This document shows positions 26,916 to 34,763 of a stretch of DNA of 64,000 nt, one piece after another. The notes under the pieces were generated by a model. It saw only the letters and a list, made by a program, of their open reading frames with translations. It was not told the origin of the DNA and ran no database searches. Each line of letters begins with the position of its first letter. The stretch's first letter is position 1. The DNA lies in assembly GCA_038244815.1 (NCBI GenBank), contig JBBRTB010000016.1:1-64000 (forward strand). Direction: 5' to 3'. Source of the stretch: DASVHS01 sp038244815. GTDB taxonomy: Bacteria; Acidobacteriota; Thermoanaerobaculia; Gp7-AA8. A program made the translations under genes and the position numbers.

Positions 26916-28006
26916 ACAGGCAGAACGCACAGAAACCACCGGAAAGCACCGGTCCTTGGCGCGAGTCGATCGCGCAGGCCGGTGTTTTCATTTCCTCGCC
27001 CCGCGCCGCGGCGCCCTTCCGCACCATCTCGGAGCTCGCCGGCGAGCGCGTGGCGCTGGATTTCGACAGCCACGAGCTTTACGCGGAGTACGCAGCCGTG
27101 TTCGGCGGCACCGCTCCGGCCGAATCCACCGGCACATCGACGGACGCGGATGTCGTCATCGAGCTGCTGGCCCACACACCCGTCAGCGGCTTCGGGTATC
27201 TGACCGTCACGCGCCAGGGCAGTTCGATCCCTGCCCTCGACTACTTCATCGGCCTCAATCGTGCCGGATGCACGTACCGCGAGCTCGGCAGCGAGTCGGG
27301 ATGGAAGGCGATCGGCGAGGTCGAACACGAACCGCTGTTCCTGATCGCGAACGAGCATTGCTTTTTCCGCATGTCGTCGGACTGGCCGGTCATGGTGCTC
27401 AGTCTGGTGTTCCGGGCGGCGTTCGGCGTTCGCGATGACGCGGTGATGTTTCACGCCGCGAGCATCGCCATCCACGGCCGGGGCTTCATCTTCGCCGGTC
27501 CGCGCTACTCGGGAAAATCGACGACGGCGCTCACGCTGGCCTCGCGAGGCCATCAGTTTCTGAGCGACGAGATCGCCTGGTTCGTTCCCTCGACAGGTGA
27601 GCTCATCGATTTCCGCCGCCCCGTCGGCGTGCGCGAAGGCATCCGCGCCGCGGCCATCGACGCCGTGATGCCCGGAGTGGCGGGCAGCGGGATCGACTGG
27701 CACGACTCGCTGCGGCTGCCCATCGACGCACTGGTGCCGCAGCAACCCGCGGTCCGGACGCGCCTCCACGCGGTCGTGTTTCTCCGCCCCTTCGAGCCGA
27801 AGCCGCGGCTCGTGCCGGTGACGCCGACCCGCGAACATCTCCCGCTGCTCCAGCCGCTGCCGATGTCGATGCTGAACACATCGCCGGCACGTCGTATCAT
27901 GCAACTCATCCAACTGCTCTCGTCCGTTCACGTGTACGACCTGCACCCCGGACACCCGGACGAGACGGCACTGATCCTCGAGGAGGCTGCTCTGACATGC
28001 CAATGA
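26903..28006 (+). CDS. HprK-like P-loop kinase (RiPP-associated)
   Basis: About 367 residues. The N-terminal half has no clear family. The C-terminal half has a P-loop GPRYSGKSTTALTLA at about residue 198 and FLSDEIAWF, as in HPr serine kinase-like proteins; no HPr protein is encoded nearby. In the paeninodin lasso cluster an HprK homologue phosphorylates the C-terminal Ser of the precursor, so action on Ser49 or a Thr of the adjacent peptide is plausible. The start is unclear: GTG 26882 overlaps the precursor by 34 bases, GTG 26903 by 13, and CTG 26912 would overlap its stop as CTGA. It overlaps the next gene by 10 bases. Confidence 0.72.
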   Translation: MHLLNRQNAQKPPESTGPWRESIAQAGVFISSPRAAAPFRTISELAGERVALDFDSHELYAEYAAVFGGTAPAESTGTSTDADVVIELLAHTPVSGFGYLTVTRQGSSIPALDYFIGLNRAGCTYRELGSESGWKAIGEVEHEPLFLIANEHCFFRMSSDWPVMVLSLVFRAAFGVRDDAVMFHAASIAIHGRGFIFAGPRYSGKSTTALTLASRGHQFLSDEIAWFVPSTGELIDFRRPVGVREGIRAAAIDAVMPGVAGSGIDWHDSLRLPIDALVPQQPAVRTRLHAVVFLRPFEPKPRLVPVTPTREHLPLLQPLPMSMLNTSPARRIMQLIQLLSSVHVYDLHPGHPDETALILEEAALTCQ

Positions 28007-28527
28007 CCGTCAATGATCGCGCCCGGGCGATCGCCACCTTTCGATTCATCGAGGTGAAACTCATGGAGCTCACCGCGGCATGGACCCCGTCCACTCCGGA
28101 GATGGAAGCGAAGGTGATGTTCGGCCGCCATATCTGGGATTTTGCGCAGCACGCCGACGCGCTGGGCAAACGGACGTTCGAGCTCCGGCAGCCCGAGCAC
28201 TACACGTTGCCGGCCGACGGCGCGTACCAGGAACTGCTGGCCCGCATCGGCTCCGCCGACGACACCGCCGGCCGCATCGCCGGGCTGTACGAGGTCATCG
28301 TGCCCGGCCTCACCCGCCGCTACGAGAATTACATCGCCGCCACCGATCCTATCCTCGATGAACCGACGATCGTGATCATGGAGCGTATCGCTGGCGATCT
28401 GAAGCGCCAGACTGCGCAGGCACGCACGCTGATCGCGCAGCTCGGACTCGAGGCTCCTCCTCATGCTCCTCTCTTTCAGCAGGAGATGGACACTCCCCAT
28501 CTCGCCGCGACGGGAGCGACGGTATGA
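27997..28527 (+). CDS. Helical protein of unknown function in the RiPP-like operon
   Basis: A 176-residue, mostly alpha-helical protein with no signal peptide. Acidic and His residues fall on helices in a ferritin-like manner (IEVKLMEL, GRHIWDFAQHADALGKRTFELR, then DEPTIVIMERIAGDLKRQ), but I cannot place a complete diiron site. It may be a third, divergent member of the ferritin-like set that follows. The start ATG overlaps the kinase gene by 10 bases, and its stop overlaps the next start (ATGA), so it is part of one tightly coupled operon. Confidence 0.65.
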   Translation: MPMTVNDRARAIATFRFIEVKLMELTAAWTPSTPEMEAKVMFGRHIWDFAQHADALGKRTFELRQPEHYTLPADGAYQELLARIGSADDTAGRIAGLYEVIVPGLTRRYENYIAATDPILDEPTIVIMERIAGDLKRQTAQARTLIAQLGLEAPPHAPLFQQEMDTPHLAATGATV

Positions 28528-29336
28528 AGACGATGGGATGGTTCGACCTCGGCGATCTCCGCCTGCGCGAGGAGCCCCTCCGCGACGACTGCTTCCGCGT
28601 CGTCCGTCACGACACGGACATGGAAGAGCACCCGACGAACACGGAGTTCGGCCGGCGCGAGATGCTGCACCGGCACATGAGCAACGAGATCACCAGCATC
28701 GACATCGCCGCGCAGTGCCTGGCCGAGTTTCCCGATGCACCGTGGCAGTTGCGCATGGAGCTGGCCCGCCAGTGCTGGGATGAGACGCGGCATGTGATGG
28801 TCCTCTGGCGCCGTCTGCGCGAGCTGGGCGGGCACAAGGGCGAGTTCCCCATCAGCACGTTCGAATGGTGCGTCACATCCGCGATCAACGACCTGGCCGG
28901 ACGGCTGGCTACGCAGAATCGCACGTTCGAGGCCGGCGCCATGGACGTGGTGGGCGGCCTGATCCGCATGGTGCGCGACGAGATGCACGACGAAGAGACC
29001 GCACGCGTGCTCGAAGGCATCCTCGCGGACGAAGTCCAGCACGTCCGCTTCGCCAACCGCTGGATCCGGCGGATGGCGTCCGAGGACAAGCGCGTGCTCA
29101 TGCGCGTGGCATCGGCGGTGCGCTTTCTCGCTGTCGTGAACGATCGCTTCCGCGCCAAAAGCGGAGAGACCGACGCCGCCGGTCACGTCTTCGACACGCC
29201 GGAAGCACGGGTCCCGGCCGTCAACATCGAAGACCGCAAGCTCGCCGAATTCAACGATGGCGAGATCCAGGAGATCCTCATTCAAGCCGGCTTCCGCACG
29301 CTGATTCCCGAGAAGCCCAGGGAGAGCCGGCCATGA
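28524..29336 (+). CDS. Ferritin-like diiron protein (DUF455-type), copy 1
   Basis: 270 residues. It has the four-helix ligand set of ferritin-like diiron enzymes: Glu55 (SNEITSID), Glu87 and His90 (WDETRHVM), Glu136 (NRTFEAG) and Glu170 with His173 (ADEVQHVRF). FPDAPWQLRMELARQCWDE is typical of DUF455 and related proteins. Such sites activate oxygen for hydroxylation, desaturation or oxidative cleavage, or merely store iron. The operon context suggests a tailoring oxygenase for the peptide, which is inference. A C-terminal extension of about 60 residues is absent from copy 2. Coupled to both neighbours by ATGA overlaps. Confidence 0.78.
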   Translation: MKTMGWFDLGDLRLREEPLRDDCFRVVRHDTDMEEHPTNTEFGRREMLHRHMSNEITSIDIAAQCLAEFPDAPWQLRMELARQCWDETRHVMVLWRRLRELGGHKGEFPISTFEWCVTSAINDLAGRLATQNRTFEAGAMDVVGGLIRMVRDEMHDEETARVLEGILADEVQHVRFANRWIRRMASEDKRVLMRVASAVRFLAVVNDRFRAKSGETDAAGHVFDTPEARVPAVNIEDRKLAEFNDGEIQEILIQAGFRTLIPEKPRESRP

Positions 29337-30052
29337 CCGACATGAAGCTGTTCGCCGAACCGCCCGCGCGCGACGCTCGCTTCGAAGTGAAGGAGAAGTG
29401 GTCGGAGCTACGGAATCTCGACGGCCAGGATCCCGAACATCAGACCGAGTTCCTGCATCGGCAGATGAACGAGGAGATCAACTCCATCGAGATCTCCGCG
29501 CGCAATCTCTCCGATTTCCCCGACGCGCCGTGGGAGCTGCGCATGGCCATGGCCCGGCAATGCTGGGACGAAGCCCGGCATTGTGAGGCCTTTCGCCGTC
29601 TCTTCGAGGCCAGGGGCGGCACGGTCGGCGAATATCCGGTGATCAATTTCCAGTATCGAATCATCACGAACATCAACTCGCTGGCGGGGCGGCTGGCCGT
29701 CCAGAACCGCAGCTTCGAAGCGGCCGGCATCGACGCCATCGATCTCAACCTGCAGGTCTATGACGCCGAGCGCGATCGGGCGTTCATCGCCCTCTTCGAG
29801 ATGCAGCTCGCCGACGAGATGCAGCACGTCCGCTTCGGCAATGACTGGGTGAAACGCCTCATCGATCTCGAGGGGCCGCGCACGACATTCGCGGTGGCAC
29901 GAGCCGTGGCCCAGGCTGGCATGGCCTTCCAGCAGGTCGCGGACGCCGGGTCGGCGATGTATTACCCGGTCTCCGATGACGCCAGGCGCGAGGCCGGATT
30001 CAACGACGACGAGATCGATGTGGCCCGCCGTCTGGCCGAACACAAAGTGTGA
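29333..30052 (+). CDS. Ferritin-like diiron protein (DUF455-type), copy 2
   Basis: 239 residues and clearly paralogous to the preceding gene. The ligand set is complete: Glu48, Glu80/His83 (WDEARHCE), Glu129 (NRSFEAAG) and Glu162/His165 (ADEMQHVRF). Shared blocks include FPDAPWELRMAMARQCWDE and LAGRLAVQNRSFEA. The pair may be two subunits of one enzyme or two successive oxidases. Its ATG overlaps the stop of copy 1, and its stop overlaps the GTG of the S26-like gene (GTGA). Confidence 0.78.
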   Translation: MTDMKLFAEPPARDARFEVKEKWSELRNLDGQDPEHQTEFLHRQMNEEINSIEISARNLSDFPDAPWELRMAMARQCWDEARHCEAFRRLFEARGGTVGEYPVINFQYRIITNINSLAGRLAVQNRSFEAAGIDAIDLNLQVYDAERDRAFIALFEMQLADEMQHVRFGNDWVKRLIDLEGPRTTFAVARAVAQAGMAFQQVADAGSAMYYPVSDDARREAGFNDDEIDVARRLAEHKV

Positions 30053-30582
30053 CCGAGGGTCCGCAAGTCGCACCGGGGCCCGAGCTCGTGGCCATTGCCA
30101 GACTCTGGCGCGCCAGCGGCCGCCAGATCGTCACCAGTTTTCTCGGCACGAGCATGCTGCCGACGATTGCGCCGGGCATCGAGCTGACCATCGACTGCGC
30201 ACACCGTTGGGACGCGGGCGACATCATCGCGTACGTCGTGGGCAGCACGCTGATCGTCCATCGCATCGAAGCGGTTGCGCCGGATCGCCGGCTGGTCCTG
30301 ACGCGTGGAGACCATCATCGGATTCCCGATGATCCGTTCGATCCCGGCGAGGGCATCATCGGAACGATCGTTCAGATCCGCAGGGGCGACGAGTGGGTCG
30401 CACCGCCCGGCCCGCCGCACACATGGCTTCGCGCGTTCGTGCTGCGCCTGATCCTGCCCTCCTTCGCACGCAACGCCGGATCGTGCCGGCGACGGCTCAT
30501 GGCCCTGCGCGCATTGACGAGGCCGGCGATCATCCCGCCGCTCGTCATCGGAAAGCTGCGGCGGATGCGCTCCGGCCGCTGA
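30049..30582 (+). CDS. S26-type (Ser-His) signal-peptidase-like protein
   Basis: 177 residues, GTG start overlapping the previous stop. FLGTSMLPTI contains the nucleophile Ser35 of type I signal peptidases. The general-base Lys region is replaced by VHRIEAV with His71, the SEC11/SipW/archaeal arrangement. DAGDIIAY and TRGDHHRIPDDPFDPGEGIIG are the matching conserved boxes. There is no N-terminal membrane anchor, unlike ordinary signal peptidases; a hydrophobic, very basic C-terminal tail may take that role. In this locus it is the best candidate for leader removal. Similar small S24/S26-like peptidases occur beside PqqD/HprK gene sets. Confidence 0.78.
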   Translation: MTEGPQVAPGPELVAIARLWRASGRQIVTSFLGTSMLPTIAPGIELTIDCAHRWDAGDIIAYVVGSTLIVHRIEAVAPDRRLVLTRGDHHRIPDDPFDPGEGIIGTIVQIRRGDEWVAPPGPPHTWLRAFVLRLILPSFARNAGSCRRRLMALRALTRPAIIPPLVIGKLRRMRSGR

Positions 30583-30623
30583 GGCCCCAGGTTCAGCGTG
30601 CTAGACTTTCGCGAATATCTGCC

Positions 30624-31694
30624 ATGTCTGAGATTGCCCTCGACCGGTCCGCGGCGACGACGACCACATCACGCGGCTGGATTGTTTCTCCCTCCTTCGA
30701 CTCGATCCTGATCATCTTCGCGCAACTGACGGTTTTCCCGATCATGCTCGCCTACCGGTCGACCGATACGCGAGCGCTGGCGATCGGCGCCGCGCTCACT
30801 CTCGCGTTCGCCCACTACTTCTCATCCGCGGCTTTCTTCTTCTGGAAGGAGAGCAGCGAATACCATCGGGAGCGCTGGCTGGCCTTCTTCGCAGGTCCGG
30901 TCATCCTTGCGCTGATCTACTGGTCGTTCATCGTGGCCGGAGTTCCGTACGTCATCCAGTTTGCGCTGTTCTTCTGGACGGCCTGGCACGTCGCCAAGCA
31001 GAACACCGGCATCCTCTCGATCTACCGCCACCGCGCCGGCAACGCCGATCCCAGTCAGAAAGACGTCACGAACCGCGCCATCCTGGCCGTCAGCATTTTT
31101 CTGGCGCTCTGGAACATCGACACGCACATCGAAGTCTCGGCGCTGTTCGACATGGTCGCCAGAAACGTGGCGTCGTTCGTCCGCTTCGCGGCCGGAGTCG
31201 TCGCCTTCGTCGCCGTCGCTCATCTGGCCATCGTTCTGGTGAGGCGTTGGCGCGCCGGCCACACACCCACGATTCCGGAGATGCTCTTCCTCTCCGTCAG
31301 CCTGTTCTTCTTCTACCCTTACCTGCTCATCCGATCCTCGGCGATGGCCACCGTGGCCATGCTCCTGCCGCACTACGTGCAGTACATGGCCATCGTCTGG
31401 CTCGTTCACCGGCGCAAGTTCGGCGATCAACCCGCGGCGCCCGTGCCGGTGTTTTTGCGGAAGTTGAGCTCGAAATTGATGTACCTGATTCCGACCCTGC
31501 TGGCCATCGGATTCGTCTTCGCCATCAGCGAAAAGGAGCTGGCGACAGCGGGAAGGCACTCGATCTTCGTGACGCTCGCTGTTTTCATCGCATTTCAGCA
31601 CTATTACCTCGACGGGTTGATCTGGTCTTTCAAGCGCGCGCACGTGCGCAAGACCATCGCACCTGCCCTTCTCGGCCGGCCTACGGCCGCATAA
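30624..31694 (+). CDS. His-containing polytopic membrane protein
   Basis: A 356-residue protein with about eight hydrophobic helices. His residues recur near helix ends: LAFAHYFSS, FFWTAWHVAKQ, MLLPHYVQYM and IAFQHYYLDGLIW. This spacing is reminiscent of membrane enzymes with a His-bound metal site, but I do not recognise a named family. It follows the peptidase gene by 41 bases with a TAGACT box 16 bases before the ATG, and heads a run of membrane-protein genes that ends at 34763. Possible roles are lipid/quinone chemistry or export; neither is shown. Confidence 0.65.
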   Translation: MSEIALDRSAATTTTSRGWIVSPSFDSILIIFAQLTVFPIMLAYRSTDTRALAIGAALTLAFAHYFSSAAFFFWKESSEYHRERWLAFFAGPVILALIYWSFIVAGVPYVIQFALFFWTAWHVAKQNTGILSIYRHRAGNADPSQKDVTNRAILAVSIFLALWNIDTHIEVSALFDMVARNVASFVRFAAGVVAFVAVAHLAIVLVRRWRAGHTPTIPEMLFLSVSLFFFYPYLLIRSSAMATVAMLLPHYVQYMAIVWLVHRRKFGDQPAAPVPVFLRKLSSKLMYLIPTLLAIGFVFAISEKELATAGRHSIFVTLAVFIAFQHYYLDGLIWSFKRAHVRKTIAPALLGRPTAA

Positions 31695-31697
31695 ACG

Positions 31698-32426
31698 ATG
31701 AACGGGTTCCCGTCCCTGCAGCACCTCGCCGCCACCTACCCGTGGCTTCGGGCCACCGCCGAGACTCTGCGCCTCGGGGCATTCCTCGGATTCGTGTTTC
31801 TCGGTCTCAGGATGGTCTGGAAGCAGGTGCGCAGCCAGGATGCGCAGCGCGCCACAACACAGTTCATCGTCTATGCGATCGCCGTGACGTGCGCCGTCGG
31901 ATTCACGCAGATCGAGGCGTGGCCCTTCTCGAACTGGGCGCTCATCCATCACATCAGCCAGCCGCAGATGCTCGATTGGATCGTGGAGGGAACGGACGCC
32001 ACGGGGAAGGCATACCGGATCGACAAGCGATTCATGGAGCCGATGCCGTATGAGGACTTCGACACCTGGTTCAAGACCGGATTCTTTCGCATCGGCCGCA
32101 CCGAGGAGGAAGCAAAACTCTGTTACCTGGTCCGCCGGCCATCGACGCCGGGACAGGAGCGCGTGGCTCGTTTCCTGATCGCGCGCGCCGAGATCGCGCG
32201 CCAGCGTTTCATCCGCGGCCAGTCGCCCGGCAGGAACGGCACGATCGTGGGTCCGTTCGCGGCGCCGTATCACTTCGATCGTCCGACGTTGTGGCGCACG
32301 GTGTCCGATGTACCGTCGACGCCGTTCGTCGGCCTGCGCATCTGGCAGATCGAATGGGGCGTCGAGGAACGCTATCGCGACGAATCCAGCGTCAAGCGCC
32401 GATTGTTGTTCGACTATCGATCATGA
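31698..32426 (+). CDS. Membrane-anchored protein, module copy A
   Basis: 242 residues. A hydrophobic N-terminal region of two or three helices includes GFTQIEAWPFSNWALIHH. A soluble C-terminal domain ends with LRIWQIEWGVEERYRDESS. The same order of motifs recurs in the gene at 33301 (GVTQKDAWPITNYCLMHG and LRVYKDTWFPATIIF). Both sit directly before an HTTM-like gene, so this is one half of a duplicated two-gene module. The next gene starts inside its stop region (4-base overlap). Function unknown. Confidence 0.65.
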   Translation: MNGFPSLQHLAATYPWLRATAETLRLGAFLGFVFLGLRMVWKQVRSQDAQRATTQFIVYAIAVTCAVGFTQIEAWPFSNWALIHHISQPQMLDWIVEGTDATGKAYRIDKRFMEPMPYEDFDTWFKTGFFRIGRTEEEAKLCYLVRRPSTPGQERVARFLIARAEIARQRFIRGQSPGRNGTIVGPFAAPYHFDRPTLWRTVSDVPSTPFVGLRIWQIEWGVEERYRDESSVKRRLLFDYRS

Positions 32427-33304
32427 CTATGGCCATTCAGGATTTGCGCCGCCGGTTCGACGCCTTCTGGTTCGCCGGGGAGAGCAGAGCCAACCTCGTG
32501 GTGACGCGCGTGCTTCTGGCTGGTACTGCGCTGTGGGTGGTCCTCTCGCGATACAGGCTTCCGTCGATCGTGGCGTTCCCTCCGGAGATGTGGAACCTCG
32601 TTTCGTTCGCGCGGCGCGTCCGGTTCGGATACTTTCTCGACGTCAATGCCGAATATGTCCTCTTCGTTCTCCTGCACCTCACGTTGATCGCCGCGATCTT
32701 CGGCCTCGCTCCCCGGCTCAGTTGCATTTTGAGCGCGCTCCTGCTCGTCCACTTCGCGCCGCTGGAGACGATCCTCTGGACGCCGAATCCCTACCTGAGA
32801 GGACTGACCATCCCGGCGCTCGGTTTGTTTGTGTTCGGTGTTGCGGGAGGGCGCGAGCGGCGGCGGTGGCCACTGGTGCTGACGCAGCTCTTCTTCGCGC
32901 AGATCTACTTCTTCGCTGGCTATTCGAAGCTCTTCACCGGCGGCTTCGGCTGGGTAACGGCATCGAACATCCGCGGATACCTCCTGATGCTCAACCAGTT
33001 TCTCGAGTTTCCGAGGACGCAGATCGGCTACGCCCTGGCGCCGTATCCGCTCGTCTGCGCGGGGATGGCCTGGGCTGGAATCGTGTTCGATCTCCTCTTC
33101 CCCATCGTTCTCTTCAAGCCATCGACACGGCGCTTCATGCTGCCGCTGGCATTGCTCTTTCACATCGCCAACGCGGTCGTCTTTCACGTCGTCTTCCAGG
33201 ACACGGTGCTCCTCTTGATGTTCGTGAACTGGGAGCCGCTCGCCGCGCGCGTTCGCGGCTGGACGCCGGCGGCCTGGCGGCGGCCCGTGGGAGAGGCATC
33301 CTGA
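32423..33304 (+). CDS. HTTM-like membrane protein, module copy A
   Basis: A 293-residue protein with about six hydrophobic helices. The pattern matches the HTTM (vitamin K-dependent carboxylase-like) group: an LVVTRVLLAGTALWVVLSRY first helix, TPNPYLRGL, and FAQIYFFAGYSKLFTGGFGWVT with its Tyr-Ser-Lys. The gene at 33900 is a paralogue. The ATG overlaps the preceding stop by 4 bases. HTTM proteins are often encoded with a soluble partner; carboxylase activity is not implied because the core peptide has no Glu. Confidence 0.72.
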   Translation: MTMAIQDLRRRFDAFWFAGESRANLVVTRVLLAGTALWVVLSRYRLPSIVAFPPEMWNLVSFARRVRFGYFLDVNAEYVLFVLLHLTLIAAIFGLAPRLSCILSALLLVHFAPLETILWTPNPYLRGLTIPALGLFVFGVAGGRERRRWPLVLTQLFFAQIYFFAGYSKLFTGGFGWVTASNIRGYLLMLNQFLEFPRTQIGYALAPYPLVCAGMAWAGIVFDLLFPIVLFKPSTRRFMLPLALLFHIANAVVFHVVFQDTVLLLMFVNWEPLAARVRGWTPAAWRRPVGEAS

Positions 33305-33915
33305 TCCATCAGGCCATCTACGCGGCCGCGTTTCTCGCGTTCGTGGCCGGCCTCGCCGCCATCCGGTTCGCGCCCACGCCGGATTCACGGCGTAGGTTCA
33401 TCGTGCTGCTCACGGCGTACGTCATCGTCACGCATCTCATCATCGGCGTGACTCAGAAGGACGCCTGGCCGATCACCAATTACTGTCTGATGCACGGTCG
33501 CGCGGATCTGCGGCACGCCGAGTTGTACCGATACGGATTCTTCGGCGTAGACAAGGACGGCCGTGAATGGAGGATCGATCCGTACGCGTGGCACTCGATG
33601 AGCGACTGGCACCTTCAGCTCTGGTTCTACATTCACTTCGCCAAACTCTCACCGCCTGATCAGCAGCAAGCCCTCGGCTGGTTGTATGGTCTGGCGGAAG
33701 AGCAGCGGGCTCAACTCGCTCGCGGCGATCCATCGATCTCGTGGCTCGGTCCGGTGAGCGCGCCGCAATGGTGGATGTTCCCGCGTGAGCTTGCCGTGCC
33801 GCCGGAGCCTTACCGCGCCCTGCGCGTCTACAAGGACACGTGGTTCCCGGCCACGATCATCTTCGACCGCAAACCGGTCACGCGAAAGCCGGTCGGCGAA
33901 TGGCGGGCCCGGTGA
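33301..33915 (+). CDS. Membrane-anchored protein, module copy B (probable CTG start)
   Basis: About 204 residues, paralogous to the gene at 31698: one or two N-terminal helices, GVTQKDAWPITNYCLMHG, and a soluble part ending LRVYKDTWFPATIIFDRK. No ATG, GTG or TTG occurs in frame near the beginning; the first Met is about 60 residues in, past the conserved region. CTG 33301 overlaps the previous stop as CTGA and has GGAGAGG six bases upstream, so CTG is the likely start. The end overlaps the next gene by 4-16 bases. Confidence 0.62.
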   Translation: MIHQAIYAAAFLAFVAGLAAIRFAPTPDSRRRFIVLLTAYVIVTHLIIGVTQKDAWPITNYCLMHGRADLRHAELYRYGFFGVDKDGREWRIDPYAWHSMSDWHLQLWFYIHFAKLSPPDQQQALGWLYGLAEEQRAQLARGDPSISWLGPVSAPQWWMFPRELAVPPEPYRALRVYKDTWFPATIIFDRKPVTRKPVGEWRAR

Positions 33916-34763
33916 AGGAACGGATCGAACGGCTGCTGTTCGCGCCCGCTTCGCCCCTCGGCCTCGTCGTCGCGCGCGTGATCCTGGCGCTGCAGGCACT
34001 CTGGATCGTGTTGTCGCGGCCCGGCATGCGCGATCTGACCAGCTGGCCATCCCCGTTCTTCACCGTGCCACCAGGGGTACTGCCCCGCTTTCTGATCGTC
34101 CCCGGAGCAGAAGCCGTCGACCACGTTCTCTACGGCATGCTGATCGTCGCGCTGGTGGCGACGCTGTTCGGCGTGCTGCCGCGACTGGCGATGATCACCA
34201 GCGCCACCCTGCTGTATCACCTCGCGCCGATGGAAGCGATCATGGGCGGTCTTCTCTACACGGCCAGTCTCGGGGGGCTGACCCTGCCGATGCTCGGCTT
34301 TCTGATCATGGCGTTCTCGGGCTCACCGCGGCTGAGAAGCGAACGATCGCCGGAGTATCGCTGGCCGCTGGTTCTCATCCAGATCCTCTTCGCGTTTCAC
34401 TACCTCAACGCCGGGCTGGCGAAGCTGCACTGGACGGGCCTCAGCTGGTACAGCGCGAAGAACGTGGGCGGCATCGCCGCCACGCTCTGGACCCTCAATG
34501 GTCAGCGCCTCGGGCTCACGACGTTCAACAGGCCATGGCTGGCAGGAGCGATCGGCGTAGCCACGTTCATCCTCGAATTCGGATTTCCTCTCGTCATCTT
34601 CTCCAAGTGGGCGCGCCGGATCCTGCTGCCGGCGGCGGCAGTGGCCGCGTTTCTTCGCGTGCTCGTGTTCGGATTCTTCTTTCTCAGCTTCCCGTCGATC
34701 GGGGTGATGGTGAACTGGGATGCGGTGGCGAGGCGGTGGGAAAAGCGGCCTACGGCGGCGTGA
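33900..34763 (+). CDS. HTTM-like membrane protein, module copy B
   Basis: 287 residues and about six hydrophobic helices, paralogous to the gene at 32423 (LVVARVILALQALWIVLSRPG, ILFAFHYLNAGLAKLHWTGLSW). It again follows a module-type anchored protein. Either ATG 33900 or GTG 33912 (GTGA overlap) could be the start. It is the last gene of the run; its 3' end overlaps the convergent formyltransferase gene by 14 bases. Confidence 0.72.
   Translation: MAGPVKERIERLLFAPASPLGLVVARVILALQALWIVLSRPGMRDLTSWPSPFFTVPPGVLPRFLIVPGAEAVDHVLYGMLIVALVATLFGVLPRLAMITSATLLYHLAPMEAIMGGLLYTASLGGLTLPMLGFLIMAFSGSPRLRSERSPEYRWPLVLIQILFAFHYLNAGLAKLHWTGLSWYSAKNVGGIAATLWTLNGQRLGLTTFNRPWLAGAIGVATFILEFGFPLVIFSKWARRILLPAAAVAAFLRVLVFGFFFLSFPSIGVMVNWDAVARRWEKRPTAA

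Noticed and set aside
23833..30582. Straight lasso-peptide cluster
   Set aside because: No transglutaminase-like B2 protease, no Thr at -2, no Asp/Glu in the core, and extra EpiD-like and ferritin-like genes that lasso systems do not need.
32423..34763. Vitamin K-dependent Glu carboxylases acting on the precursor
   Set aside because: HTTM-like proteins share only the membrane fold, and the predicted core contains no Glu.
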